Positions 33,740 to 44,472 of a stretch of DNA of 64,000 nt are shown here, piece after piece. This DNA comes from Sphagnum compactum (Eukaryota; Bryophyta; Sphagnopsida; Sphagnales). The notes beneath the pieces are model-generated. The model worked only from the letters and a program-made list of their open reading frames with translations, was not told the DNA's origin and did not search any database. Location: the NCBI GenBank assembly GCA_965153455.1, contig OZ234494.1, positions 7,254,001-7,318,000 on the forward strand. Reading direction: 5' to 3'. Each line of letters begins with the position of its first letter. Position 1 is the stretch's first letter. A program made the translations under genes and the position numbers.

Positions 33740-36700
33740 AATCCAAAGAACAAACTTTGAGGTAAGTTTTCTTGATCTTGGTGTTTTACAATGGTGTTTA
33801 TTGTTGTAATCTAAAAAGGCAAGATAATTGTTAGTGTTGATAATTTCGATTGTGGTGTCTGGTATGACGTGATTTTTGAAAGTAAAATTTTCAATCAATA
33901 TGACACCTTGACCAAATAGCCAAAAAGTTCATAGATGATTCAAGTTATGTTTATATTTATTATGAATTATTCCATCAGGCAAGTTTGACCAGGATCATCA
34001 TGAGGGTGAAATCTTTACACATTCAAATGCATGAATAATTGTTCTAGAAAATATTATATTTATTTTATTTTATTTTGGAATCGAAGTTAAATACAAAAAG
34101 GGGTTTGAAAAAATGGACGTGTTAATTATCTTTACAATGGAGTCTACCGCCGTTGTGTCTTCCATTCCAACATTTCAACCAACTTTGAATCTCACGTTTT
34201 TTCATACATTCCTTCAAGAAATTCAAATTTAAATTATCATACTTCAAATTTCCGAGGTACCATTGTTGTTATTATTATAGCAATAAAAGGAAACAATGTG
34301 AAAGGAAAATCATGATCACCAATGGTGAAGGTGAATTCAATCAAAATGTTTTTGCTCTTGAGAATCAGTTTAGGACTAAACATGACCACTAGTAAAAGCA
34401 AAAAATGTTAATCAATGTGCTATGGTTTTAATGAAAAACATGACAACAACAACAATAATAACAACAAATTATTGGATTCTATGAACACAACTTTACATTA
34501 TATTCTCCAAAGTGGTTGATGAAGGGGCAAAAACACAATTATTTCAACTACACACCAAATTCACAAGCAACCACCCTCTTGTGAAAAAGGTATAAATACT
34601 CTCACTATTGTTCTCTTCCATGTCAATTCCATAGATTGTATCTTTGTTTTACCATTTATTTGGTTGATTAGTAAATTTAGATTTTTTTTTCAAGTTGTTA
34701 GACTATTATCCATCCCCAATCTAACTACCCCTCCTCTTTGGAAATTATGTGCAAGATGTCATGTGTCGGACGTTGTTGTTGCTTCAACAAATGGCAATGT
34801 ACATTATAATTTGTGTCGTGTGAAAATAACCATCAAGAATGTGGACTATTTGCAAGCTTCAATTGCAATGACTAGAAATCTTGTCATTTTTACCATTGAG
34901 GACAAATGGTTCGACGCCATGGTGGGTATGTTAGAAGCTAATTTCTTCAATCAACCACACCCAAAACAAATTCAACTTTTAAACAAGACCATACTATGGG
35001 GTAAATTTATATTAACCACTATTTTTCAACTTGCAAGTTTCGAGGAACACATTGAATAAATGGTTTTTTGATCGAAATCATCTTGTGTTTTAGTTGTTTA
35101 TTTCCAATCAAACCATACAAATTTAGTTTATATGGATTTGAATGTACTCCTTTTAATTGTGAATTGTCATTTTCCATCTTCATCAAATCCTCATGTTGAT
35201 GGCAACCTACTAGTGCAAAATGAAAGCTTTATTTGATGGCCAAAAACTTGAACCAAAAATAATTAAGTTTTGATTTTTTGGAATTTGAATCATTTTTCTA
35301 GGATTTAAACAATTGACTATTGAATTCTTTGAAATTTGAATATGTAGGTTTTAATTTTTTGAATGTTTTGTAAAGTTCTATATGTAAGCAATAAACATGT
35401 TTTTGGATTTACAATAGTTTCCAAATTTTTTATGCCAATGATGTTTATCATTTACAACATTTCAATATTTACAAAATATCAATATCCATAATATTTGCAA
35501 AATCACAAGCTTTACAAAACTATGATATCATTTCCTTGATAACCTTAAATATCATTTCCTTAAAAACAATGAAGTTTATCATTTGGTGGTGTATTCATGT
35601 TGAACTAAACCTTAATTTATAACCTTAAACCTTAACCCTAATTTAACCCTAATTCCACTTTAACCTTTATTCATAAACATTAGACTTTAACCCTAACTTT
35701 AGCCCTTAAACCTTCAAACCTTAAACCCTAAACCCATACATATATATTATAAAAATTGTTAATAAATAACACAATACTTTTTCATCGTTTACTAATATTT
35801 TATATGCATGTAATCTTTGATTAGTTTCAATGTAAGTTATTTAGTAAAAATCTACTTTGTAATATGTGCTACCTTGTAAATTATTTTATTAGACACAATA
35901 AATTTATTACACTTAATATGTTTAAATATACTTAGAATAGGTTATTCTATTAATAAGTTAACCAAGGTAAGCTTGCCTAGGTTCCTAGCTTTAAGTTTCT
36001 TGCCAAGTCAACCTAGGTAGCTTCATTATAAGATATTTCATCAAATTTGTAACCACCTCAAGTTTGTGCAACCAGATGCAATTGTGATTCGACTAAATGC
36101 AACTAAATGTGACTATGATGTGATTAGATGCAACATAATTCTCTTAAATTTTTTTTAAGCTTAAGAATGCCTAGGTTAACCTAAGCTATGTTAGTAATTA
36201 GTAGTATAGGTTGACAAATTAATTCATCTTAAGTCAATATAGGGAGGTCTAGGTCTAGGCTAGGTTGGCAAGTAATAGGTAGGTTGACCTAAGTCAACCT
36301 AGGGTGTCCAATGTTAATTCAAGGTTAAAATTTTTGAGTTTTATAAGTTTGTGTGAAATATAAATAGGATAAATAAATGTGGTAGCGTAATGGATGAGGG
36401 CTTGAACCCCAAAGTGAAGGTGAGGGGTTCAAGTTTTCATTCTTGCAATTTATGATACCTAAGCCACTTGGCGTAGGTTAAATAGCCTATTCTAAACTTC
36501 TTGGGCTAAGAGTCCAACATTTGTTTTTAATCTAGGCCACCTAGTCAGGTGGGCTAGGTTGCCTAACATAGGTAGCTAGCCTAACTAGGTTGACTTTTGG
36601 CTACGCTAGTTACATGGGTTACGCTAGGTTGACTTTTGGTCATGTGCAATGACTCATAATGTGTATATAAATTTTTGACACATGTCATCCATCCATCAAG

Positions 36701-38219
36701 GCGTCTTTTGTAACATTTAGTCGAATAAAACAAGTAAGTTGAGATGGCATGCACTTTACACATCATACCAAGGTCATCGATGATATGGAATTTTTTATTA
36801 GGCCAAAATAAAAAATACTAGTCGATAAGATGATTGGGCTTTACAACTAAATGGGTGAAACGACATGGGTTTAACAACTCATGAGTAACTAGTTGCATAT
36901 GTCCTTCTTGACTAGGACAGTCACAAAGCCTAATTGCAAACCCAACATGTGTTGTTGTGGCACTTGGCCCTTCACATGGGCATAACTTGCAAGCACTATC
37001 CTCTTTCCCCCAACCTTTAATCTTCCATTAATAAAAGATTCCTTAGTGTGGTGACCTGATGGCAAGGCATGAAGGTATTTTAGTCTAACAATTTAATAGT
37101 ATAAATGAAAAGAGAACAATTATTGTGCAATTTGATTCTTTATATTTCTTTTACCTTTGCTACTCAACATGGAAATTTTCTCATTATAATGGAAAAGGAA
37201 CGTAAAAGCCAAACGTAAACATGCTTGTATGGTTGGAAAATTGAATAAAGTTGATTGGATCCACCTCAAGCCCCGATAGTTGTAGCAGAAAACACTACCC
37301 CTTTATTCCCAACATAGCCCTTCAACAATAACCAACTAGATTATGTGATTAGTTAGGCTTACAAATACTCCTCCCTAGGTATAAGAAACATGGGTGCATG
37401 AAGAGAGTGCAACTTATGGATGTAGTCAAGAATCACAAAAGATGATTAGAAAATACAACAATAGCAACTTTGGAGTAGGGAACCCACAAACATCAACTAT
37501 CAAATTGAACTACCATCACACAAGTTACAAAATTTCCATCCAACAACCCAACCATAGAGTTGTTGCACTTTGGTCCTTACATGCACAATGTGGGATTGGA
37601 TGTTAAGCACACAACCTCTTAATGGTAATTAAACGTCTATCACCATGGGTGCCATCCTGCTTTGGGTCCGAGCAACTTGTAGGAATTTACTTTTTTTGCC
37701 CCTCCTTGCAATTGTGATTAGCTTGCTTTTAAAATAGGAAAGAAAAATGAAAAGGAACAAGCTCTCAATCAATAGTACCACACATGCATGATTTATTAAA
37801 CAATAATTGGGTTACAAGATTTAATCCTTGTATGAAAAAAAAATGGTAACTTATATGAAAAATGTTGTTTCAACCCAAATCCCTTCAAGGTTATATGAAG
37901 AAGGTGTAGGGATTCATGCATTCCTAAATCATGTCAATTCCCATATTTTTGTGACAATAATCTTCATAATATAAGCGACGAACCAAAGCAATGTTCAATT
38001 GTGTTGCACTGATTTACTCTTCCTTCACATACAATCTCATTCTTTTTCTTTTTTGCACAAGTAACGCATTCATGATGACTATATAGTTTCGTGCTCAACC
38101 TTGCCTTCTAATTTTTTCAAAAAGGATTGAGAAACTTGAAGGAGGGGAATGTAAAAAAAGGTTGGCTCTCTATCCTTTTCTCCCTCTATTTCCAACCTCC
38201 CTTTTGGTTCCTTCCCCTT
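33740..38219. other. AT-rich stretch; one unrecognised reading frame
   Basis: A plus-strand frame at 34664..35059 (131 codons, starting at TTG, not ATG) has some protein-like character (CHVSDVVVASTNGNVHY) but no family match and could be an exon relic. CCTAGG/GGTTGAC-rich words occupy 35940-36640 around the SINE-like unit at 36383. Confidence 0.45.
36383..36560 (+). mobile_element. tRNA-derived SINE-like unit
   Basis: TAGCGTAATGG (A-box-like) and GGTTCAAGTTT (B-box-like, 36426..36436) are followed by a TTGCAA and a CCTAAGCCACTTGG/GGCTAAG tail similar to the other two copies. It is more decayed than the 59.85-kb copy. Confidence 0.42.
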
Positions 38220-38468
38220 GTTGAAATTCGCAACAAAAATCACAATAGGAGTATCTAAATCCACAGAAGTTTAAGTCCTTCTCTTCTTCCTCACCAATGT
38301 AGGGAAGACAAATGCGTAATAACCAAATACATTTTGAAAAAATAAAATCAAACAATGTGTCTTTTCATACATAATTTAATAAAAGTTGTGTCTTTATGTA
38401 TTTAAAGAAATTAGGGCACACAAATATACATGGTTCGAAGCCATAGACTCTAGATAAATCCAAAGAAT
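38220..38468 (+). repeat. Dispersed repeat family D3, copy 2
   Basis: Second copy, same orientation, ending in AGACTCTAGATAAATCCAAA. It ends about 200 bp before the Helitron relic. Confidence 0.75.
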
Positions 38469-38605
38469 AAAATGCATTTACAAATATATTATGGACAATA
38501 TAAAATGCATGGAAATATTGTGAATGTTATAACAAATTTGGATCTTGTACAAAATGTATTACTGTAAATGCAATATGAAGATTATTCAATTTCTATTTAA
38601 TTTTT

Positions 38606-38607
<2 letters not shown>

Positions 38608-38638
<31 letters not shown>
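38608..38638. repeat. (AT)n microsatellite
   Basis: About 15 uninterrupted AT dinucleotides between the D3 repeat and the Helitron relic. Confidence 0.9.
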
Positions 38639-38640
<2 letters not shown>

Positions 38641-38683
38641 AATTATGTTGTCTTAACATAGTCATGAAAACATTTATGAAAAA

Positions 38684-41600
38684 TTAATAAAAATCTTTTA
38701 ATGTAGTTGCAAATGTTGCAATAACACCAAACTGGAAAAGTTTAATAGAACTTGCAAATTCAAGTGAAAAAAAAGAATGGGAAAAATACCATTTTGAAAA
38801 AAAATCTGATTTACATAATTCATACACATTTGAAGAAGTTATAAAAGAAAACTCTAGAGAAGCATTAGTGCAAAACATATTGAATTTTGAACATATTATT
38901 GATGATGATTCAAAATCATTGACAATTGTTTTAGGAGAAGGTTTTTAACCACTTGGACTATTTTGTGATGCACATTTTGAAAAATATAAAATTTCAACAT
39001 TGTTGTCTTTTAGCCATTCAAGATCATCTTTTACATGTTCATATCAAAACATATTACAAGCTGAAGTAACAAGTGTTTATAATTTAAAAAACATATAACA
39101 AATATAAAATTTCAAAAAAATCAAAATTTTGATACATTTTACATTATCTTTTGCACGTGGATTTGTATATGAAAACCAAATTATTAGGTCAAATTTTCAT
39201 AGCTAACAATGTGTCAAATAATGTAAATAGCGGAAAAATGAAAATAAAATTAAAGTTATAGAACATTTGCTCGTATAAATACATCCCTAGGTTATTATAT
39301 TATTTTCAAAAAGAACTTTTTGCAATTATTAGACAACTTGAACCTTCACTTTTTTGGTAACATTTATTACTTGCATAAATAATTGGCCTATTATTATAAA
39401 ACCATTAAAAGACTTGCATATTGAACATGTTCAAAATGTAAAAATAGAAAATGATGATTTATTAAACATCACAACTTTTGTTAAAAACAATCCTATTACA
39501 TGTGCATGTTATTACATGAACATAACATGAATAGTTGTTAGTAACTTCTTAAAAACACCAATGTTTTGTTCAATGAAAAAAAAGAGAAAAAAATCTATAA
39601 CAAAATTTCAATTAATAGGTTTAACAATTGATCATGGATAGTTATGGTCTAAATAAGCTCTTAGGTTTGGAATTTCTACAAACAAAAAAATTGCAAATTT
39701 TGTTGATAAAGATTTAATACTTTATCAAAGTATTTTCAAAAGAAAAATTCACAATAGTCAAATGCATTAACACAAACAAACATGTTGGAAAAAAGAAAAC
39801 CAATTTGCTAATTCCAAACCACCAATGAAATACAAAAAAAATTATCATTTTAAATGAAAAAAACTATACTGAAATAACAACTCAAATTTTTGAAAAACTT
39901 GTTGACATGGGATTAGGTGCAAAAAAATCATTAAATGATTTTCATTCATTTCAAATAAATGAAGACATTCATTTATTTGTTATATAGTCCACATTACAAA
40001 AACCAACATTGTTTTGAAAATGTAAACCAAATGATATACAAACAAATGTATTTAACATACATGTGAAACTTTTGCGGGAAACAAATACAAAAGTATAATT
40101 TATTTTTAATTCATATGTTGCTACAATTTATTGCATTTATTATTTAACAAAAATAAGTAAATTTGTGACATGAAAAATAATATTCATATTGAATAAATGT
40201 AAATGGGAAGAAATTGAAACATTTGAAAAAATTAAAATATTAGGATATGAAATTTTAAATGCACAACAAATGTCTATCCAATAAATGGTACGTATATCAA
40301 TGTCAATTTCATTATATCATTGCACAAGATCATTTCAATTTGTGAACACATGTGAAAAACATGATAAATATTTTGTATTATTATCACAAAAAAATTAAAC
40401 AATTTATCTTCAACTTCAAAATGTAAATTCATTGCAAATCATGAATTGAAGAATACAAAACATGATGAAATCAAACATTAAATTGCCTTTGTTTAGCAAG
40501 ATTTTGCAAATTATGATATGAAGACATAAAAAAACATAAACATGGTAAGATTATTTGTTGGGTCTGATTTAATCTTTCATAAAGATTTAGAAAACCATTA
40601 TAGATAGTTATTGATTTTATTTGAACCTTTCAATGGACCATAAATTGATTTAAAGGGTTAACATCTTGCATAAAAATATGCTTATGTAAATGCAAAAGAT
40701 GACATTGAAAAAATATGAAAAAAGTTTTTATGTAATATTAAAATTTCAGATGAGTATGGTGATGAATGGGATGATTTACAATCACAAGTACAAGAATACA
40801 ACAAAAAACATGAAATAAATATATGTCAAAATATGATTTTGGATGAAATAATTCTTAATGCAAGTAATTCACAAAACAATAATACTTTTACAAATACAAA
40901 GAAGTTGAACTATATCATTTACATGTGAACATTATTCAAAATTTTAAAAAAAGATTAAAAAAATAATTCATAATTTTTGTCCATAAATAGTCCATGAATG
41001 CATACCATATGAAGAATTTTCATTGAACATGAAATTTTTTAATGATGAATAAATACTTATCATAGATGATAATTTATATAAAAAACTAAATATCATTTAA
41101 AATGTTTACACAATTTTCTAACGGGGGTGCAAATACAAGACAAAAAATTAGACTAATGTGTATCATACAAACTATGTCAAAATATTACATAAAAGACATC
41201 CCAAATGCTAACCCTATAGTTGCAAAGTTATGAAATTAACATACACAAGAAAAAATGCATTCAATGTCAATGGTACAACCATACATCTCACACTTGTCAT
41301 TCCTTTTAAAAACAATCTCAACAAACTTGAAACATTAAATGATGAAAAACATGATAATTTAATAAAAACTTACTATCAACTACGATTATTAGTAATAGAT
41401 GAAATATCCTTAGTGAGCAATAAAACATTAACATTCATTGCTCATAAATTATGCACAATAAAATAAACTCATAATCAATTTATGGGTGGTCTTGATTTTA
41501 TAAAGAAATGTAAATTTTTACCAAGCTTCTCCAATTCAAAATTTATAGATAAAAAAATAATGAATTCAATGTTTTGAGAACCATGAAAATGTAAACAATT

Positions 41601-41790
41601 ATGAATTAAGAAAAAATATGAAACAAAATAATTTTGATTTCATTAACATTCTAAACAGATTTCCAACTGCTTCATAAACAAATGAAAACATAAATTTCAT
41701 CAATAATATTTGTTTAAAACCACCATCAATGCACAACACACTATCACATTTATTTTATATAAACCTTAAAACCACTACCCATAACAAAAT
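38684..41790 (+). pseudogene. Dead Helitron replicase/helicase (RepHel)
   Basis: Helitrons encode a HUH-Rep nuclease fused to a Pif1-type helicase for rolling-circle transposition. The plus strand gives recognisable pieces in several frames with many stops: SSSEKKEWEKYHFEKKSDL and NSREALVQNILNFEHI near 38740-38900; MGLGAKKSLNDFHSFQINED near 39910; KPNDIQTNVFNIHV near 40030; ILNAQQMSIQ near 40255; then the helicase part AFNVNGTTIHLTLVIPF, LLVIDEISLVSNKTLTFI (Walker B DEIS at about 41400), FMGGLD near 41480, FDFINILNRFPTAS and NINFINNICLKPPSM near 41640-41720. The HUH motif itself and the Walker A loop are no longer readable. AT-rich decay indicates great age. Element ends were not found. Confidence 0.75.
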
Positions 41791-42529
41791 ATGGCCATGG
41801 AAATTCATTCTCAAATGGTTACCCCATAACAAAATATGGAAATGCTCAAATGGTTACCTAGTACACGCGATCTACCTATCTTACATCATTTCCTACAAAT
41901 ATGGTCGGAGACAATTGACACAAGTTAAAAAAGCCTTTTCAACTAATAAATGACCCAACATGGTCAAAAGATACATATGGTCAAATCTTACATCATTTTT
42001 GAAAATTCTACCTCAATGGTGCTTCCCATGAGTTCCATGTTCATGGTGGAAGTTGGGTGAGCAAAATTTGGATGGAAGAAGAAGATGAGTGATGAAGTTG
42101 ATGGTGGTGGTGATGATGATGATGAGGAGGAGTTGAAGTTGATGGTGATGTTTTTGTGTTGGTTGTTGATTTATATTCTTAGGCCCACTTTAGATGGGGT
42201 CCAGGGTCCAAATGGATAGGAACTAATGTGGACTCATTTGATGAATCCTTGAGTTGGAGCCTACCTTGGACACTAGCTTGCATCTTGGTTCTTCAAATCA
42301 TAAGCTTTTTCCTTCCTTTTTTTTTTTTTTTTTGGGTTTTGTGTCGTTTGAACCAATTGATGTTACCTCCAAAATGGTGCCATGTAGATTTAGCCTTGAT
42401 TTGCCACTTTTTGGTCTTGGACCCTCATCTAAAGGCCATAGGTCTAATTTATGGCTCTCATCCAATAGGATTGTTCTATTTCATTGGACCCTGGACCTTG
42501 GATCGTCATCAAAATTGGCCCTTATTGTG

Positions 42530-42895
42530 GATGTTGATGATGATGATGATGATGATGTGTTGATATTGTTGATGATCATATTGTGGATGATGATGATGAT
42601 GATGATGTGTTGATGTTGTTGATGATCATATTGTGGATGATGATGATGATGTGTTGATGTTGTTGATGATCATATTGTGGATGATGATGATGATGATGAT
42701 GATGTGTTGGTGTTGTTGATGATCATATTGTGGATGATGATGATGATGATGATGATGTGTTGATGTTGTTGATGATCATATTGTGGATGATGATGATGAT
42801 GATGTGTTGATGTTGTTGATGATCATATTGTGGATGATGATGATGATGATGATGTGTTGATGTTGTTGATGATCATATTGTGGATGATGATGATG
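42530..42895 (+). repeat. GATGAT minisatellite, seven units of 44-55 bp
   Basis: Each unit is GTTGATGATCATATTGTGGA followed by a variable (TGA)n and TGTGTTGATGTT. Units differ only in the number of TGA triplets. The poly-Asp frame across it is a by-product. Confidence 0.95.
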
Positions 42896-43090
42896 ATGTT
42901 GTTGTGGAAGAACATGATTCAGTCAGTGTTGGTGGAACTCGGAATTTGGAACACGAAAATTTCATTCTCCTCAACTGACAGTGTGTTTTGCGCTTGTTGA
43001 TGGAGAAGAAATTTGTTGGTGAGAAGCCGTCGTGGTGGTGCCGGAAGAGGGAGGGGAGGGAGGACGTGGAGTAGGGGGAACTTGGGGGTG

Positions 43091-43870
43091 TTCTAGAAGA
43101 AACGACCATGGTTGTTGTTGTTGTTGTTGTTGGATGAACCTTGAGAGAAAATTAATAGCCTGCCGCGTGTGGATAATCGCGAAGGAAATTAGAAATGGCC
43201 GACGCGGACTCGACGCGGAGAGTAAAGTCCTGGAAGACTCTGGTCTTCATTCCCCAAAGATGCGAAGCTGCACAACACGAGGTGGCGATAGTTTGTAGGC
43301 GAGCAGCATCACACTGTGTCTCTCTACGGAACTGCCAGTTGTGATGGGGATAATCCTCCGCTTGTGATCTTCTCTACTCCCGGGTATTTGTATTATTGTT
43401 TCCTCGCATTTTTTTTTCTGGCTTGATTTGCCGCATAATTCTTTCTGTAGAAATGTTCGAGAGGCTGCATGTAATATTTTTCTCTAGTCTAGAAGAAAGG
43501 GCAATGGTTTTTGTTGGATGAACCTTGAGAGAAAATGCCATGCAGCGACCTAAGGAAGTAAGAAGGGGCGTAGACGCGGATCATACCTCGAAGAAGCTGT
43601 TTTTCGGTCACCGCAGATGCGAAGCACAACGCTTGGTAAGAAAATATTGTAGCAGCATTGTTTTAGCCATTTCGCTCTGCACTCGACTAACAACTCGTGC
43701 TTTCGACTTCTGTTTCTCTCTACGGAAGTTGTGATGAGGATCCTCCGCTTGTGATCTTCTCTGCTTCCGGGTACGTCTATTGTTGTTTTCTCGCAAGGAT
43801 TTTTTTTGGGGTCTTGATTAGCGCAATCTGTTCAAGAAGCATGTTCTCTGTCTCTAGATCTATGCCCTTG
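43091..43870 (+). repeat. Two direct copies of a ~390-bp leader segment upstream of the lipase
   Basis: Copy 1 begins at 43091 and copy 2 at 43488. Both contain TCTAGAAGAAA, then TTGTTGGATGAACCTTGAGA, a GATGCGAAGC block, CTCTCTACGGAA, CCTCCGCTTGTGATCTTCTC and a TGTTTTCTCGCA block in the same order. The sequence is GC-richer than its surroundings and probably holds the promoter or 5'UTR of the lipase gene. Confidence 0.8.
43112..43133. repeat. (GTT)n microsatellite
   Basis: Seven GTT triplets in the first copy of the lipase leader duplication; the second copy has only GGTTTTTGTTG here. Confidence 0.85.
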
Positions 43871-44137
43871 CAGACAATCCTTTACTCCTGTTGTTTTCTC
43901 GCAAGGATTTTGTCTTGTTTCATCGCATCCTGTACACATGTTTCTGTTCAAGAAGCATGTTCTCTCTAGTCTTTCAGTGATCTAGAACGTGCCCTTGAAG
44001 ATCCTTTAGTTTCTGTTGGCTTTTTTGGCAAGGATGTTCGTCTTGTTTAGCGCATCCTGTACAATATCTGTTCAAGAATCAATATTGTTCTCTAGTTTTT
44101 CGGTGCAGATCTAGAGTGCCCTTGCAGTTCCTTCGTC
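43782..44137 (+). repeat. Three tandem ~108-125-bp units in the lipase leader
   Basis: Units start at 43782, 43890 and 44015. Each runs from a GCAAGGAT block through CTTG..T..GCGCA/TCGCATCCTG, CTGTTCAAGAA, GTTCTCT, a CTAGA block and GCCCTTG. The first unit overlaps the end of the larger 390-bp duplication, so the two duplications are nested. Confidence 0.8.
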
Positions 44138-44449
44138 TCGGTCGATCATCTGTCGTCCATCGCTTATTGCCATCCGTTTTGTCCACTAACCCGTTTTGTT
44201 TTTCCTTAACATTCTTGAGGATTTATTTTTGTTTCCTGCATCAGTTCTTTAGAAAATCCAAGCCTCATTACTCTCCTGGCGTACTGATCCGCTTCCCATT
44301 TTCTCGTTCTGTATGATTTTTGATCGATCGTAGGTTTGCAGACTCACGAGGACGGTTCGTTACAAGCATCATCTGGCTTCCTAGCACTCCGGGAAATTTC
44401 TGTGTATCTTGTTCTCACTAGCGGGACGAAGATTTCTTCGCTTTTGATG

Positions 44450-44465
44450 TTAGGGTTAGGGTTAA
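44450..44465 (+). promoter_or_regulatory. Telo-box-like TTAGGG repeat just before the lipase ATG
   Basis: The run TTAGGGTTAGGGTTAA ends 8 bases before the lipase start codon. Plant telo-boxes (AAACCCTAA or its complement) are a known element near the transcription start of many growth-related genes and can bind TRB proteins. The motif is seen; regulatory action is inferred. Confidence 0.45.
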
Positions 44466-44472
44466 GCGAAAG

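Noticed and set aside
34664-35059. 131-codon frame with some protein-like character
   Set aside because: Starts at TTG after a T run, has no recognised motif and no supporting neighbour exon; kept only as a remark.
42228-42613. Reading frames ending in poly-Asp or poly-Met
   Set aside because: They are translations of the GATGAT minisatellite.
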